A stretch of DNA of 64,000 nt from Clitoria ternatea (taxonomy: Eukaryota; Streptophyta; Magnoliopsida; Fabales; Fabaceae), in assembly GCA_037962975.1 (NCBI GenBank), contig CM075674.1:87498501-87562500 (forward strand), in the 5' to 3' direction. The position numbers were made by a program, and so were the translations under genes. This document shows positions 25,700 to 38,580 of the stretch, in pieces (positions within the stretch are counted from its first letter, which is position 1; the number at the start of each line of letters is the position of its first letter). Under the pieces are notes generated by a model, which saw nothing but the letters and a program-made list of their open reading frames with translations, had not been told where the DNA came from and did not search any database.

Positions 25700-28600
25700 A
25701 GCACTCTAATTGTCACTGAACAATGTAGAATTATCTTGTTCCTTCCACAAATCTTTGAGAAAGTTCTTTAGCCATAACATCTCCTTGGCTGCTTCCAAGA
25801 TAGCCACATACTTAACTTTAGTGGTTGAGAGAGCAACTCTTCCTTGGAGTTTAGACTTCCAGCTAATAGCAGTATCACCCAAAGTAAAAATGTAACTTGT
25901 TGTGCTCTTTCTATTATCCAAATCTCCTCATAAATCTGCATTGAAAAACCTTTGTAAAGTGAAACTGCTTCTTCTAAAGTATAAACACATCCCTGAAGTA
26001 CCTTTTAGATATCTCAATATCCACTTCACATTTTCCTAATGATCCTTTCAAGGATTGGATGAGAACCTACTCATAACTTCTACTGCATGTGCTATGTCAG
26101 GTCTGATACAAACCATAACGTACATCAAGCTTCCTACTATGGATGCATATGTTACTTTAGACATGTAACTTTCTTCTTTGTCTATCTGATAAGATTTCAT
26201 CTTTGAAAGTTTTAAGTGAGTTCCCAAAGGGGTATTCCTAGTCTTGGTGTCTCTAACATTAAACCCGTCAAGTAATTTTTCTATATATTTCTCGTGGGAC
26301 AATTGCAAAATGCTTTCCGGTCTGTTTCTGAATTCTCATACCAAGAATTTGTTTGGCTGGACCAAGATCCTTCATCTCAAAGTTTTCTCCCAAGTATTGT
26401 TTGAACCTGTTAATATCTATCATACTAGACCCTGTAATCAAGATGTCGTCGACATATAAATCAAGGATAATATAACTGTCAACATACTTCTTAACATAAT
26501 AGTAATGATCTTCTTCACATTTGTGAAATTTTAAGTTGCTCATAAACTCATTAAGCTTTTTGTACAACTATCTTGATGTTTGTTTCAAACCATACCAGCT
26601 CCTGTGAAGCTTGCATACAAGATTCTCCTTACCTTGCACTTCAAAACCTTTTGGCTATGTCATAAAGATGTCTTCTTCCAAATAAAGATTCTCTATAGCT
26701 ACAATACTCAAGATAACTCTAATGGTAGTTATCTTGACAACGAAGGAAAAAATCTCTATGAAGTTAATTCCTTGTTTCTGCTGAAGTCCTTTCACTATGA
26801 GTCTTGCCTTGTAACTTCTATTGCCATGAGATTCTTTCTTTAACCTATAGACCCATTTATTCTATTAATTTTTTTTTCCTTATAGTAGCTTAGTTAAAGA
26901 CTAGGTTCTATTCTTTTAAAGCGATTTCATCTTATCTTTCATTGCTAGCTCTCACTTAATTGAGTCATTCCCCTACATGGCCCTAACAAAATATTTTGGC
27001 TTACTAGCATTAGTTAACAACAAGTAATACAAAGAAGGGGAATACCTTTGTTGTGCTACTCTCTTTCTACTAGAACTTCTCAATCAGGTCTTAGGAGTTT
27101 CTGGCATAGTTATGGGTTCTGGTTATGACTTAGGCTCCACCTCTATATTATGCCTTCTATTGGTTATATCACTTTTTGAAATTTCTTCTAATGCTACTTT
27201 CTCAGAAAACTCTAACTATTTATCTGCACACATGGATTTTACAAACCTGTCTATATAGAACATGTTTTCATTAAAGGTGACAGTTCTACTTTTGATGATT
27301 TTCTTGTTTTGGTCAGCCCAGAACCTGTAGCCATACATGTCAGATCCATAACCAATGAAATAACATCTTCTTGCCTTAGGGTCTAGTTTATCTCTGTTAC
27401 CAAAGTCTATCAAAATATATGAGACACAACCAAAAAGTCTCAGGTATGAAAGATTTACCTTTTTTCTAGACATACTTCTTTAAGTAACTGATAATCCAAA
27501 GGAACTGAGGGTTCTCTATTTATGAGATAGGCTGTTGTGTTTATTGCATCTGCCCAAAACACCTTAGGCAGGCTAGGATAGAGCCTTATACATCTAGCTG
27601 TGTCGTTTAAGGTTCTGTTTATCCTCTCCACTACACCATTTTGCTCTAGTGTTCTTGGTATTTTCGTGATTGTTCTGATCCCATTTTCTAAACTAAAGTC
27701 TTTGAATTTTTGGCTATCTTACTCTTTACCATTATCAAATTTCAGACTTTTAACTTTTAAATTTGTTTGAATTTCAACTTCTGCTTTCTATCTTTTGCAC
27801 ACAGAAAACACATCATATTTATTTTTAAGAAAATAGACCTATACCTTTCTTGTAGAGTCATCAATGAAGGTGACATAATAGTGTGAGCATCCGAGGAATT
27901 TTACTAGAGTTGGCCTCTAGACATTTGTATGCATAAGTTCTAGCCTTTCAACTTTAGATGCCATTTCTAACTTTGAAAAACTAATCTTTTTCTGCCTTTT
28001 AAAGATACAATGTTCACAAACACCAATATCAATATGCTTCAAGCTAGATAGTTTATCTTTTGACACCATGAGCTTCATTCCTTTTACACTAATATACCTA
28101 AGCCTTTGATGCTATAAGGAGGAACTGCCGGTAGCTTCAGTGACTGCTACCATATCCTTATCCATAATCATGTAAAAGACCCCCACTTCTTTCCATGAGC
28201 AACAACCAGATCACTTTCGTTACCTTCTAAGTTTCATCTCTAAAAGTAGTGTGGTGTCCCTCATCATCCAACTACCCTATGGATATGAAGTTTCTCTTTA
28301 AGGCAGGGATATGTCTGACAATATGCAATATCAATAGGGTCCTACTAGAGGTTCTAATGTCAATATCTCCTCTTCCCACAATATCAAGAGATTTGCTATT
28401 TGTAAGGTAAACCTTCCTAAACTTTCGAGCAACATAGTTAGAAAATAGTTCTAAGAAAGGTGTAGTGTGAAATGATTCACCTAAGTCCATTCTCCATGAG
28501 TCAATAGGCCTATCTAAACTGCAAATTAATGCATCTATAATTTCATTAGTTTCTACATTTACGAATTCATCATTATCATCCTACTTTTTATTTCTATTTT

Positions 28601-29460
28601 TCTTTTTTTGAAGCTTTGCATTGATTGGTAAAGTGATCTTTTTTGTCATAATTCCAACAAAAAATATCATTTCGGACTTGTTTGCCTTTTCCCTCTAGAT
28701 TTTGATCTGCCTTAACTGTGATTCTGACCATTTTGGCTATTGCTTCCTTTGCTTTCGCTATTCAGCGATGAACCAGAAATAGGATTGGAAGACTCGCCCG
28801 AGTCTCTTCTACAGACATATTTGCTTTAGATCAAGTCATAAATGTCATCAAGCTTCAACTTGTTATTCCTTGTAGAGCTACTGACTGTAGTAATAGTTAC
28901 ACTCCAACTATCTGGCATAAATGATAATAGAATCAATGCTTTCACCTTATCTTCAAAGGTAATCTGCACTAACACCAACTGCACAAGAATTATATTAAAT
29001 TCTTTGATGCGATTAGTTATAGAATTACCTTATCCAATTTTGAGGTTACCTAGCCGACATATCAAATATACTTTATTGGCTGCAGATGGTTTCTCGTACA
29101 TGTTTGACAATTCCTTCATCAAACTTGTAGTTGTCTTCTCATTCACAATGTTGAACGCAACATTCTTGGACAATGTCAATCGGATGACGCCAAGATCCTA
29201 TCGGTCTAGCAACTCCCATTATGTTTACTTTATGTCGTCTGGCTTCTTCCCTGTTAAGGGTTGATACAACATCTTCTGATACAAATAATCTTCTATTTGT
29301 ATCTTTCAAAATTTGAAGTCTCTACCATCAAACTTCTCAATCTTCATCTTCCCCTCTTCTAATGCCATCTCCCTCATTGCTTTCTCTAAACTAAGAAAGC
29401 TCCTACTATTTTCTCCACACTAAGACTCCCGTGGAAAAACCAAATCTTTTCTTATGTGGA
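25700..29460 (-). pseudogene. Copia gag-pol polyprotein, disrupted
   Basis: Minus-strand domains in coding order are as follows. The gag region lies at about 29450-28620, with a zinc-knuckle remnant near 28650. The protease and GAG-pre-integrase region is at about 28490-28272, with a block ending H-I-P-A-L-K-R-N-F-I-S. The integrase core is at about 28000-27480, with its C-terminal block LRLFGCVSYI and DKLDPKARRC in 27473-27216. The reverse transcriptase is at about 27000-26048, with the catalytic YVDD motif (LYVDDILITG) near 26450 and DLGPAKQILGM. The RNase H block with KSTTSY and ALSTTK is in 25921-25706. Stops and frameshifts separate these blocks, so the element cannot make its own proteins. 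The sequence around YVDD and DLGPAKQILGM is closest to the Tork/Tnt1 lineage. Confidence 0.9.
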
Positions 29461-29503
29461 AGATTAGACAAAGTTGGAACGACTTAACATACAAAGATAT
29501 AGG

Positions 29504-29515
29504 ATCTTGATACCA
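29504..29515 (-). other. Copia primer-binding site
   Basis: On the minus strand TGGTATCAAGAT begins two bases inside the 5' LTR. TGGTATCA is the standard complement of the 3' end of plant initiator tRNA-Met. Confidence 0.8.
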
Positions 29516-29517
29516 AT

Positions 29518-29757
29518 TATTAGGAGTAAAACAATTAAAAGAAATAAAACTAGAAAGGGAAAAAGAGAAAATGACACAAGAATTCAATGTGGTTCGACAC
29601 ATAGTGTATGTACCTACATCCATGGATACACTAGGAAGTATTTATTTTGGTGTATTTAAAAAGAATTACAAGGTGTTACTTGTATAGTAACATAAAAGGC
29701 AAAGGTCCCTTAAAAATATTCGATGTAGGACTAAATCAAACTACATAAATTTTAATA
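29518..29757 (-). repeat. Copia 5' LTR (right)
   Basis: This 240-bp LTR reads TATTAGG...TTTTAATA on the plus strand. Both terminal dinucleotides (TG and CA in the other copy) have mutated to TA. The duplication GAGAC follows at 29758-29762. Confidence 0.9.
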
Positions 29758-29762
29758 GAGAC
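29758..29762. repeat. Target-site duplication of Copia element, right copy
   Basis: GAGAC directly follows the right LTR and matches 25131-25135. Confidence 0.9.
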
Positions 29763-32590
29763 ATGCGAATAGGAATACTCGTTTTTACCACCTATCTACA
29801 ATGGTGAGGAGAAGGACAAATAAGATTGAGGCATTAAGAGGGGATGAGGATACTATTGTTACGGAAGGATTGACCTTGCATGAGTTGATTGTAACTTTAT
29901 ACAGGAATTTATTTAGAATAGATGAATCTTTACATTATTGGCTAATGAGAGGCAGATTTCCAATACTCCTTGTCCATGTCATGAACCATATACTGGCTAC
30001 ACCTTTTGATGAACTTCATGGTGGGGCCTTTCAAGGCACTTGGACTTGATGAACTTCATCTAATTTCTACCACACCCATTGGGACATTGTAGGAAAGTTA
30101 ATGTGTGACCTTGTTAAGGGTATCTTTCCAGACACTTCAAGGGTAAAGAAGATAAACCAAACCCTTATTGTGTTGATTCCTAAATTGGAGGCCCTTGATC
30201 ATATCCGACAATATCAACAATTAGTCTTTGCAATGTTTACTATAAGGTGGTTACAAATATTATAGGTACAAAGTTAAAAGCCTATATGAGAGATCTTGTG
30301 TGCCCATACTAGTGTAGCTTTGTGCTAAGGTGCCATACTTCGGATAATAATGTTATAGTACAAGAAATCATGCACTCTATGCATACCATGAAAAGTAAAA
30401 AAAGGTTGGAGGCGAAGGTGGATCTTGAGAAGACCTATGACCAAACAAGGTGGGAATTCCTAAAGGACACATTGAGGGATGTGGGATTTGAGGATAATTT
30501 TGTTAGCATAGTCCTTGTGTTTCAATGTAAAATATAAGTCCTAATTAATAGGGATAAGTCGGAAGTGTTTGCCCTAATGAAGGGTTTGAGGCAAAGGGGT
30601 CCACTATCCCCTTATCTTTTTGTACTTTGTATGGAGAGACTAAGGCATTTAATTATGAATAAATTTGAGAATGTGAGTTGGAAGCCAATAAAAATTGGAA
30701 GGAATGGAACTCGATATCTCATCTGTTCTTTGCTGATGATCTTGTATTGTTTGGAGAGGCTTCAGATGCCCAAGTTTAGTGTTTTAATGACTGTCTGGAT
30801 CTCTTCTATGGTGCATCGGGTTCAGGAGTGAACAATGAGGAAACTAAGCTCATGGTGTCACGAAACCTGCATGGAGCTAGGGCAAGGGCCTTGAGTGAAG
30901 CCGCTAGTTATGGTTTGACCTATTATGTGGGGAAGTACCTTTATCACATTAGATAAAATGATGCAAGGTTACTATCATTACCTCATGGAAATAGTGAAGA
31001 AGCGATTGAGTAGTTAGAAATCTAGTATGTTAGACTTTGTAGGGAAAGTAACCCTAACCCAATCGGTTCTTGGCATCCTACCCACTTATATAATGTAAAC
31101 ATTGTTATTACCCAAGAGTGTTTGTAAGGAGTCAGAGAAAGTCATGCAAGGATTTATATAGCCTACAAAAATAGACATTAAAGGTTACCACACAATGGCT
31201 TGGGAGAATATCTGTAAGCCTAAATAATTGGGGGGCTTGGGACTTCAACACCTTCAAGAGTTCATGAATGGAGTTTGTTTGAATGTGTAGGAATGAGGAA
31301 TCGATTCAGTTCTAGTAGGGTATGTGGCTAAACTCTAGGGTTCATCTCTTGGATGTAGCCTATGAGGTTGTTCTGCAATAAGAGGTGGATACTAAATTGC
31401 GTGACCTAATTAATGAGAATGACATATGGAGGATGGATGTGCTTTGTTAGTTTCTACCTGACAAGTTTATATGGGAAATCTTGGTTCACTTGATACTTGA
31501 GACCAGTAAAGGTGATGATAGGGTTGCTTGGATGCTTATTATTGATGGGGCCTTCATGACTAGAACAACCTATGAGCTAGTTATAGGGTTTACGGAGGAT
31601 AAAAGGGATTCTAGATAGAGGAAGTTTTAGGTCTGGAAGGGTACACATAGGGTAAAGTGTTTCCTATGGATGGTGCCGATTAGTGATCTTAAGATAAATA
31701 GGAAACATGTGGCTTGTAGTTTTGGTGTCTCTCCTGTTTGTCCTTTTTATAAGGGGCCAAATGATACATCACTCTATGCTCTTTCTTACTGTTCGAGTCT
31801 GGTGGAGTTGTGGAACTTGACTAGTATTAACGTAGTGGAGCCAAACTTCTACAATGAGGACCAAAAGGTTAGTGAATGGATTTTGTGGAATCTTTCATGA
31901 AATTGGTATCATAGAGGTGCTCTTGGGGTGTTCCGTTTGGTATCGTAATTTGGAGACTATGAGGTGCTTGAAATGATCCAGTCTTCAGCAACAAAACTTT
32001 ATTAGGGGGTTTAAGAGAAACCAGTATGAGGGGCGTATGTCGCGTTGGTTGGCCCTAGATGATGAATGAAATAAATGCAATGTTGATGGTTCCTTATGGC
32101 TAGAGGGTTAAAAGACGACCGACTTGTGGGTGAGTTTTTAGTGACAGTTTGAGATAATGGTTGATTGGTTTTGCATCAAATTTGGAATCAAGATATGTTT
32201 TGGGGTCTAAGATTTAGACTATCCTAATTGGGTTAGAGTTGGCTTAGTAACAGGGAGTGACTAAACTTTGGATTGAGAGCGATTCTAGGGTAGCTTTTGA
32301 TCCAGTGAACGGAAGCACGACTCTAACCCACATGTTTGAAGACCTGGTGGCACAAATTAAAGGTGGTTTGGAAGAGAATGAGAACTCAAGATTATTTATT
32401 ATGTTCAAGAAGGGAGCTCAATAGCATATTTTCTAGCTAGTTATGCTCATACTTTGGATCTAGGTTATCATATTCTTATAACTTCTCCAATTAGGTGTCC
32501 CTATTTGTTGAGATAGGATAGTGTGGGGACTCGTTTTTCCTGTTTTATCAGTTTAGTTTGGCCATTAGGCCTCTCTTTTACGATAAAAAA
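29763..32590 (+). pseudogene. LINE 3' portion: reverse transcriptase, zinc-binding and RNase H remnants
   Basis: This continues the LINE interrupted at 25135. The block NTRFYHLST at about 29774-29800 resumes exactly where the left part stopped. A diverged GPDGFH-like block lies near 30030. A VDLEKTYD block follows at about 30418-30441, a LRQRGPLSPYLF block at about 30585-30620, and the catalytic FADD at 30729-30740 in a different frame. A zinc-binding-like region lies around 31670-31900. A terminal RNase H-like region lies at about 32070-32490, with a C-terminal block reading ASYAHTLDLGYHIL, typical of plant L1 elements that carry RNase H. Frames change many times. The tail near 32560-32590 has GGCCATTAGGCCTCT followed by ACGATAAAAAA. 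Confidence 0.85.
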
Positions 32591-32594
32591 TATC

Positions 32595-32830
32595 GCTACT
32601 AAATGTCTTAATAATTGTTGCAAAAGATTTCTTTATTGTAACGCTCCGCGTAGAATGATGTTAACGCTTACTTAGTGATTTTAACAATTAATAACAAAAT
32701 TCGATCTTGTGGCCACTCAGTTACCAAAAGAAATGCTACTAAATGTCTTAATAATTACCACGAAGGATCTTCTTTATTTTAATGTTGTATGTAGAATAAT
32801 TTTAACGCTTACTTAGCCATTATAACAATA
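32595..32830 (+). repeat. Tandem duplication, unit about 140 bp
   Basis: GCTACTAAATGTCTTAATAA begins at 32595 and again at 32735. The copies stay alignable through a TTAACGCTTACTTAG block near 32670 and again near 32800. The copies have diverged by substitutions. The array starts directly after the LINE tail. Confidence 0.8.
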
Positions 32831-35800
32831 GGAGACCGATCTATTTACTTGATGGGGATAAAAGTGCGAGACATTTTAAATTTAATAAAGATAGAAAATT
32901 AAATAAGTTATAAAGTACTTCAAAATAAGTAAAGAATGGACAATATGAGACAATGATGAACAAAATTTTTTAAATATTAAACGTTTACTGATAATTTAAA
33001 ATTTAAACTATATCTAATTATAAAATTTTGTTGAAACTACTGTTTAAATATTAATCGTTATATTAAAAAATAATTGATGGAGTCATCGATCAAACATTGC
33101 AAAGTATGGTAACATGGGTTTTTGGCTCGTTTCAGTTGACAGGATTGACTCTCTGTCTTCAATCTGATTTGATATTTAGCGACTTGATTAGATAATAAAA
33201 AAGCTTATAAATTTATAATCAAGTTGAACTGAGTATACATTAATTGGAATCTATCTGGTTTTTATTGACTTTTTTTTTACAATGATTAAATTATTATCTG
33301 CTTTATTTTTAATTTTTCTCCCAGATCACTAACCTAACGTTTCGATCCCTACGACATTAATTCTTGTGACTGCAATAGATACTTTACAGAATATTATAAT
33401 GTAATATATTTTTTTTCTTGACATATGCATGATAGTGATCGAGTTTATTATGTCAACATCTTATAATGAAAAATATAAAAATATAGATTTAACACAACGT
33501 ACATAAACAATAATAATTTAATTTTATGTAATTATTGTAAATGAATAAATTTTTAGTTTCACATGTTTGTGCTGAATGATATCATTATTAACGATAAAAC
33601 TCTCCAAACCCAAATTTAAGGATAAAGCTAAATTTTATTAAGTGAATGTAATTCTCTAAATGGATAAATTAATACCAAGGGCAACAGTTGAAATTTTCTT
33701 TCTGAATATTGTTTATATATAAGTATCTATTTCATTTTAAAAAATTTAACCATTAAATCTTGTAAAATTGTAGAAATATCACTTTTAATATTGAAACTTA
33801 AATATTCTCTAAAATATAATGATTAAAAAACTTGATGTTCATTAAACCAATCAGACTATCAATAGTAGTCAAACTGACATTAATAAGATAAATATTTAAA
33901 ATAAAATATAGTGTATTTAGAATAATATTAATGAAATAATATTTTTAATAAAAATTAAAATACAATATAATTACTTCACAATAAATAATATATAATTGTT
34001 TTTACATTTAAGATTATATATAAAAAACCCAAAAGAACCCAACTATAAGTTTAAAACATATGTTTTTTACTAAATCAGTTTCATCAGTTTTTATGGATTT
34101 AAATAATTCAATATCGATTCGATTATAGACCGGTTCTTTGGTGCATTATAGACCGGTTCTTTAGTTTAATGCACCAAATTGATTTAATGATATTCTAGTT
34201 AAACAAACTAATTTTTCTTGATTTTAAATATGATTTTTTATTCATCAACTAGAGTTTAAATTTTGCTTTCAACACTTTATTTTTATATCAAACACTAAAT
34301 GTGTTATACTTTGAAGGAATGTGTTATACTTTGAAGGGTTAAGTATGCTAATTTCTTGATTAAAATATCAATGATTGAGATAGTAAGAACTTGGGAATTT
34401 TGTTGTTGATTTTTTTATTGTTATTAAAGTTAAACAGTTGATTGAATTATGTAACCGGTTAGATGACTTATTTAAGTTAATTTAATATATAGTTACAAGT
34501 TCAATCATAATTCAATCCCTTTAACTATGGTGTAATTGAATCAATATATTTATATATTGAAATATGAAGATTTTGATTTTAAAAATATTTGACTTTCCTA
34601 AATACTATGATAGAACATTTATCCTTCTCCCTGTGGAGAATTATATATATATCTGATAACTAATTATATTTTTCTTCGTTCAAAAAGTGACATTAAGATG
34701 TTGATAAGCATAGTGAATAGTAAGGAGATTGAGTTTAGAATTCAAATTTAGAACTGCATGGTTAAATTACCTAAAGCAGTGTAAACCCAAAGAGAAAAAT
34801 GAGCTAAACCTCTAGAGGTGATGTTCAGTTAGATTGCAACCTACATAGAGAGACAAAATGTTGCGCAGATACAGTTGATGAAAGAAACTCAATCCCTCTC
34901 AAGGTGTTGAGGGCACCACCACTGAACCTTTTTTACTTTTAGGACCATAGAATTAGAATACACATGATACAAGTAAAGCATTTGTGCCCTGGTCGTGTTT
35001 AGGTAACGACAACAAACACTACCCCACTCCTGCAAAGTCCAACTTGTTGGCCGAAAATGACCCCTGGATTCTATATTCTCTACACCAAATTCCAATAATA
35101 ATTGAGTTATGTTGTTTATTAAGATGCTTTCCCACAATTCCAAATAATTTTTATATTCTGATTCTCAATTATTATCAATCAGTAACATTTTTATTTTTAG
35201 CCTACTGCCAAATATAGACTTCTCTCTACTATATCTGTATTTTTAGTGCACATTTTTAAAACTAATGAAGGAATTACATATATATGAAAATGAATATTAG
35301 TTATTAATTTCACTTACGCAACATGGCTAGTAAGAACCTAACAGGTTAGGTTGAGTCTTCATAATGAATATCACTAATTAGACAAAATTTTATGCTTGTT
35401 TCCCCGCCTTTTTTAGAAGTTTTATATAATAAATGGCAAGCAAAATGTCCACGTACAGATTACCAAGTTGGTGGATTCGACTAGGAATTGAGAATTTGAA
35501 AGAATAAAAAAAATGAGAAAATGTTAACAGCTAGGTGGGCAGAGAGGAATGTGTGTAATGAGTGTGTGTGTGTTTTTTTTTTTCTATTTCTGGGGGTTGG
35601 TTGAGGTGCTCCACTTCTTGCAGGTTCAGAAGTGTGATGGTTGGCAAGGGCATGATGGGGCATGGGGCATGTGGCTTATGGTCACCCTCCAAGGACGAAG
35701 GGGAAGCTGTTTCACTTCTTCATCAACTAAGAGACACTCGAATTCCAAAATTAATATTCTTAAGCTGATTAACAAATCATACCCAACTATATTATAATTA

Positions 35801-35880
35801 ACAAATCATTTGCAATTAAGCTTATTATCAATTACCAAGGAAAATCATTTTGGACTATTAACTTTTCTACACATGTGACA

Positions 35881-35918
<38 letters not shown>

Positions 35919-36090
35919 CATTTTTTGGGTTACTTTTATTTGTTGTTTGGTACACGGATTTTTTTTTATTCTAAAAAATTATAAAAAAGTGAATATGTAT
36001 GATAAAATGTAAATTTATACTATTTTGTCAATTCATATTATTTAACATATTATATATTATATTTTTAAAAAATATTTATTAAAAATATGA
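32831..36090. other. AT-rich intergenic region with small tandem duplications
   Basis: There is no supported gene. Small exact duplications occur at about 34130-34171 (ATTATAGACCGGTTCTTT twice, 22 bp apart) and about 34298-34338 (ATGTGTTATACTTTGAAGG twice). Open frames near 34889-35217 and 35481-35797 lack domains and overlap on opposite strands. Confidence 0.45.
35884..35918. repeat. TA dinucleotide microsatellite
   Basis: About seventeen perfect TA units are followed by TTTCATTTTTTGGG. Confidence 0.95.
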
Positions 36091-36094
36091 TGAA

Positions 36095-36800
36095 AATATT
36101 ATTAAATAATTAATGATATTTTATAATATCACAATATTTGTATCAATATACATCATAATATAATATCCATTAATATTTTAATAATATGATAATATTATAT
36201 TCAATAGTACTTTTAATAATATTTGATAAAAAATATGATAAATATTATGATATTATAATAATATTTTTAATGATAATTTTATAATATCATAATATAATAT
36301 TTAATCATGTTTTAAATAATATTTTTGGTATTATAATTAAATATTTAATAATACTTTAAATAATAATTGATAAAATATTACAACTATTATGATATTATAA
36401 TAATATTTTTAATGATAATTTTGTAATGTCAGAATATAATATTTAACCATGTTTTAAATAATATTTTTAGTATTATAATAATTAAATAGTTAATAATACT
36501 TTAAATAATAATTGATAAAATATTATAAATATTATGATATTATAATAATATTTTTAATGATAATTTTATAATGTCATAATATAATATTTAATCATATTTT
36601 AAATAGTATTTTTAGTATTATGATAATTAAATATTTAATAACTCATTATATAATATTTGATAAAATATTATAAATATTATATTATTATGATAATATTTTG
36701 ATGATATTTTATAATTTCATAATATTTTAATAATATAATATTTAATAATATTTATAATAATATCATAATAAAATATTGGATAATGTTTTAATAATATTCT
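36095..36800. repeat. AT-rich minisatellite, period about 142-145 bp
   Basis: The phrase GATATTATAATAATATTTTT starts at 36249, 36391 and 36536, giving spacings of 142 and 145 bp. Whole units align well between these points, and more diverged units extend to about 36095 on the left and 36800 on the right. Composition is almost entirely A and T, with many short palindromes. The period is close to nucleosomal length, and matrix-attachment or replication-stalling behaviour is possible, but this is inference only. Confidence 0.85.
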
Positions 36801-37498
36801 ACAAAATTTTTGTAATACATATATTTTTTTAAAAAATATATCCTATAATATATTAAGTAATATGAATTGATAAAATAATATAAATATATATTTTATATTT
36901 TATGATAGACATTTACTTATCTATGTTGCATTGAAATTAAGTAACACTAAAAAAATGCAAAATGTTATTCTATATATACAAAAGTTGCCATGTATGTATT
37001 GAAGTTAAGTTGTGGTTCAGGAGTAGAGTAGGTGGTTCTTACCTCCTCAATGGCAGAGCAACTGATCCATACCTCCATATGGTAACATGTTTAAATCTCA
37101 TCAATGACATTTTTTTAATTTTGCCCATCAGCTAATGCTGATGTTAACATTTATTTAACGAAATGACTAATTTAAAACTCTTTATAAGCATAGGGGACCA
37201 ATTAGAAAAAAAGAAGAAGCCAAGGGACGATATTGAAACCAAACCGAAAGGTAAGGTATCAAATTATGTATTTGGCCTGTAGAATAAGGTTTTTGTAATT
37301 TTAAAAAGTTCTATATAAATATATTAATTTATTTGAAGTTTTTTTTTAACACTTTTAAGACGATATTAATATGTATAAAGCATGATAGTGGCACTGTGGA
37401 ACTCGACCGCCTGTGTCCTTGGTTGTTGCGTCGACGACACAGCCACCGTTCATGGCAAAGCTCTCTTTGTCGAAGTTTGAAGCCCCTTCATTGTTGAA
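36801..37498. other. Intergenic region
   Basis: I see no gene. A stretch at about 37010-37115 resembles a common plant repeat phrase about lists of sites followed by a T run. The block at 37385-37490 is less AT-rich and could be the edge of an unidentified element. Confidence 0.35.
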
Positions 37499-38580
37499 TG
37501 TTAAATTCAAATTTTGATAATGTCAAAGAAGTCCTTTACAAACATATGAAAATTGACGCAAATATTATGGACATATGTTTCAAGAAATTATGCCAATAGT
37601 TTCAAGCTAAGGCTTCAAGTTTCTATTATTGTATAGACTTAAAAATTATGTGCTAGAACTCAAGAAGCAGATAAAATAGGTTCTCAGGGTGTTTAAATAA
37701 AAGTTGCTTTTCCTTTCAAAAAATATCAATAGATAATTCTGAAAACATGTTTTGAAGGCTTTGAATTAGTATAATCGATTATATAAATTCATTAATTAAT
37801 TATATATGTTTTCAACCAATCATAAGTGCTTATTAATCAATGAAGATTTCAAAACAGTCTTCTTGCACGTAAAAATAATCAAGACAATCGATTACTTTAG
37901 ATAATCAATTATGGGTTGATGTAATTTCCTTATGTAATTGATTGCATCAGTCGTATCAGTAGGACCGTGTCTTTTAAATGCAATTCAAAAGCTTTTTATC
38001 TATTTTTTATGAACAAAATATTTTTTAACGACTCTATTGCCTTTTACACCTTATAAATAAGGATTACTTGCGCTCATCTTTCTCATCTCTTCGTTTTTTA
38101 GAATTTTAAATTGTATATTTTCTTAGTGAAAGAGTTGTATATTTTAAAGATTACATCCAAGTGTTGTAATTTGTCTCTTGTAAACTAGGTTATGGAAATG
38201 GTTAAAACTAGGTTATGGAAATCGTTAAAATATCAAGTGATTTACTTGGGGATTTAATGTAGGTTATAATGGTGGTGACTGGATTAGGATAAATCAGTTT
38301 CCAAGTTTCTCTCCTTATCTCTCTAAGTTTCAACACTGTTTTATTTTCTTATTGCTTTACTGCTTCTGAATATTAATATTTGAACATTATAAATAGCTTG
38401 TATCCTTGAGTTTCTCATTGATTAATCTCTCGTAATAAAATTATCTATCTCATTCTGTCATATTTGATTGAGAGTAAGGAATTGAAGAAAGGTTCATGAC
38501 ATGTTGAAAAAACTTATTTGAATTTAGGTAGCAAAATTAAGTCATAAAAATTGTATGCCTAGCAATAGACACACATGTAA
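37499..38580 (+). repeat. Possible solo LTR of a Copia-type element
   Basis: The region begins TGTTAAATTCAAATTTTGAT, a start used by many legume LTRs. It contains AATCGATTA-type motifs near 37770 and 37895, a TATA-like CTTATAAATAAGG near 38050, and a tandem duplication ACTAGGTTATGGAAAT near 38185-38222. No coding region adjoins it. The right end is not fixed and I found no matching target duplication, so this remains tentative. Confidence 0.35.

Larger units (their letters stand above)
25136..29757 (-). mobile_element. Full-length Ty1/Copia element, Tork/Tnt1-like
   Basis: This element of 4622 bp has two LTRs and perfect 5-bp GAGAC duplications on both sides. It reads on the minus strand, so its 5' LTR is the right-hand one (29518-29757). 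Just inside that LTR the minus strand reads TGGTATCAAGAT (29504-29515), the usual Copia primer-binding site for initiator methionine tRNA. The domain order on the minus strand is gag, protease, integrase, reverse transcriptase, RNase H, as in Copia. By eye the LTRs differ at about one position in ten, so the insertion is not recent. It sits inside the ORF2 of a LINE and splits it. Confidence 0.93.

Noticed and set aside
35481..35797. Overlapping frames on both strands near 35.6 kb
   Set aside because: They have no domains, contain T and GT runs, and are not linked to plausible exons.
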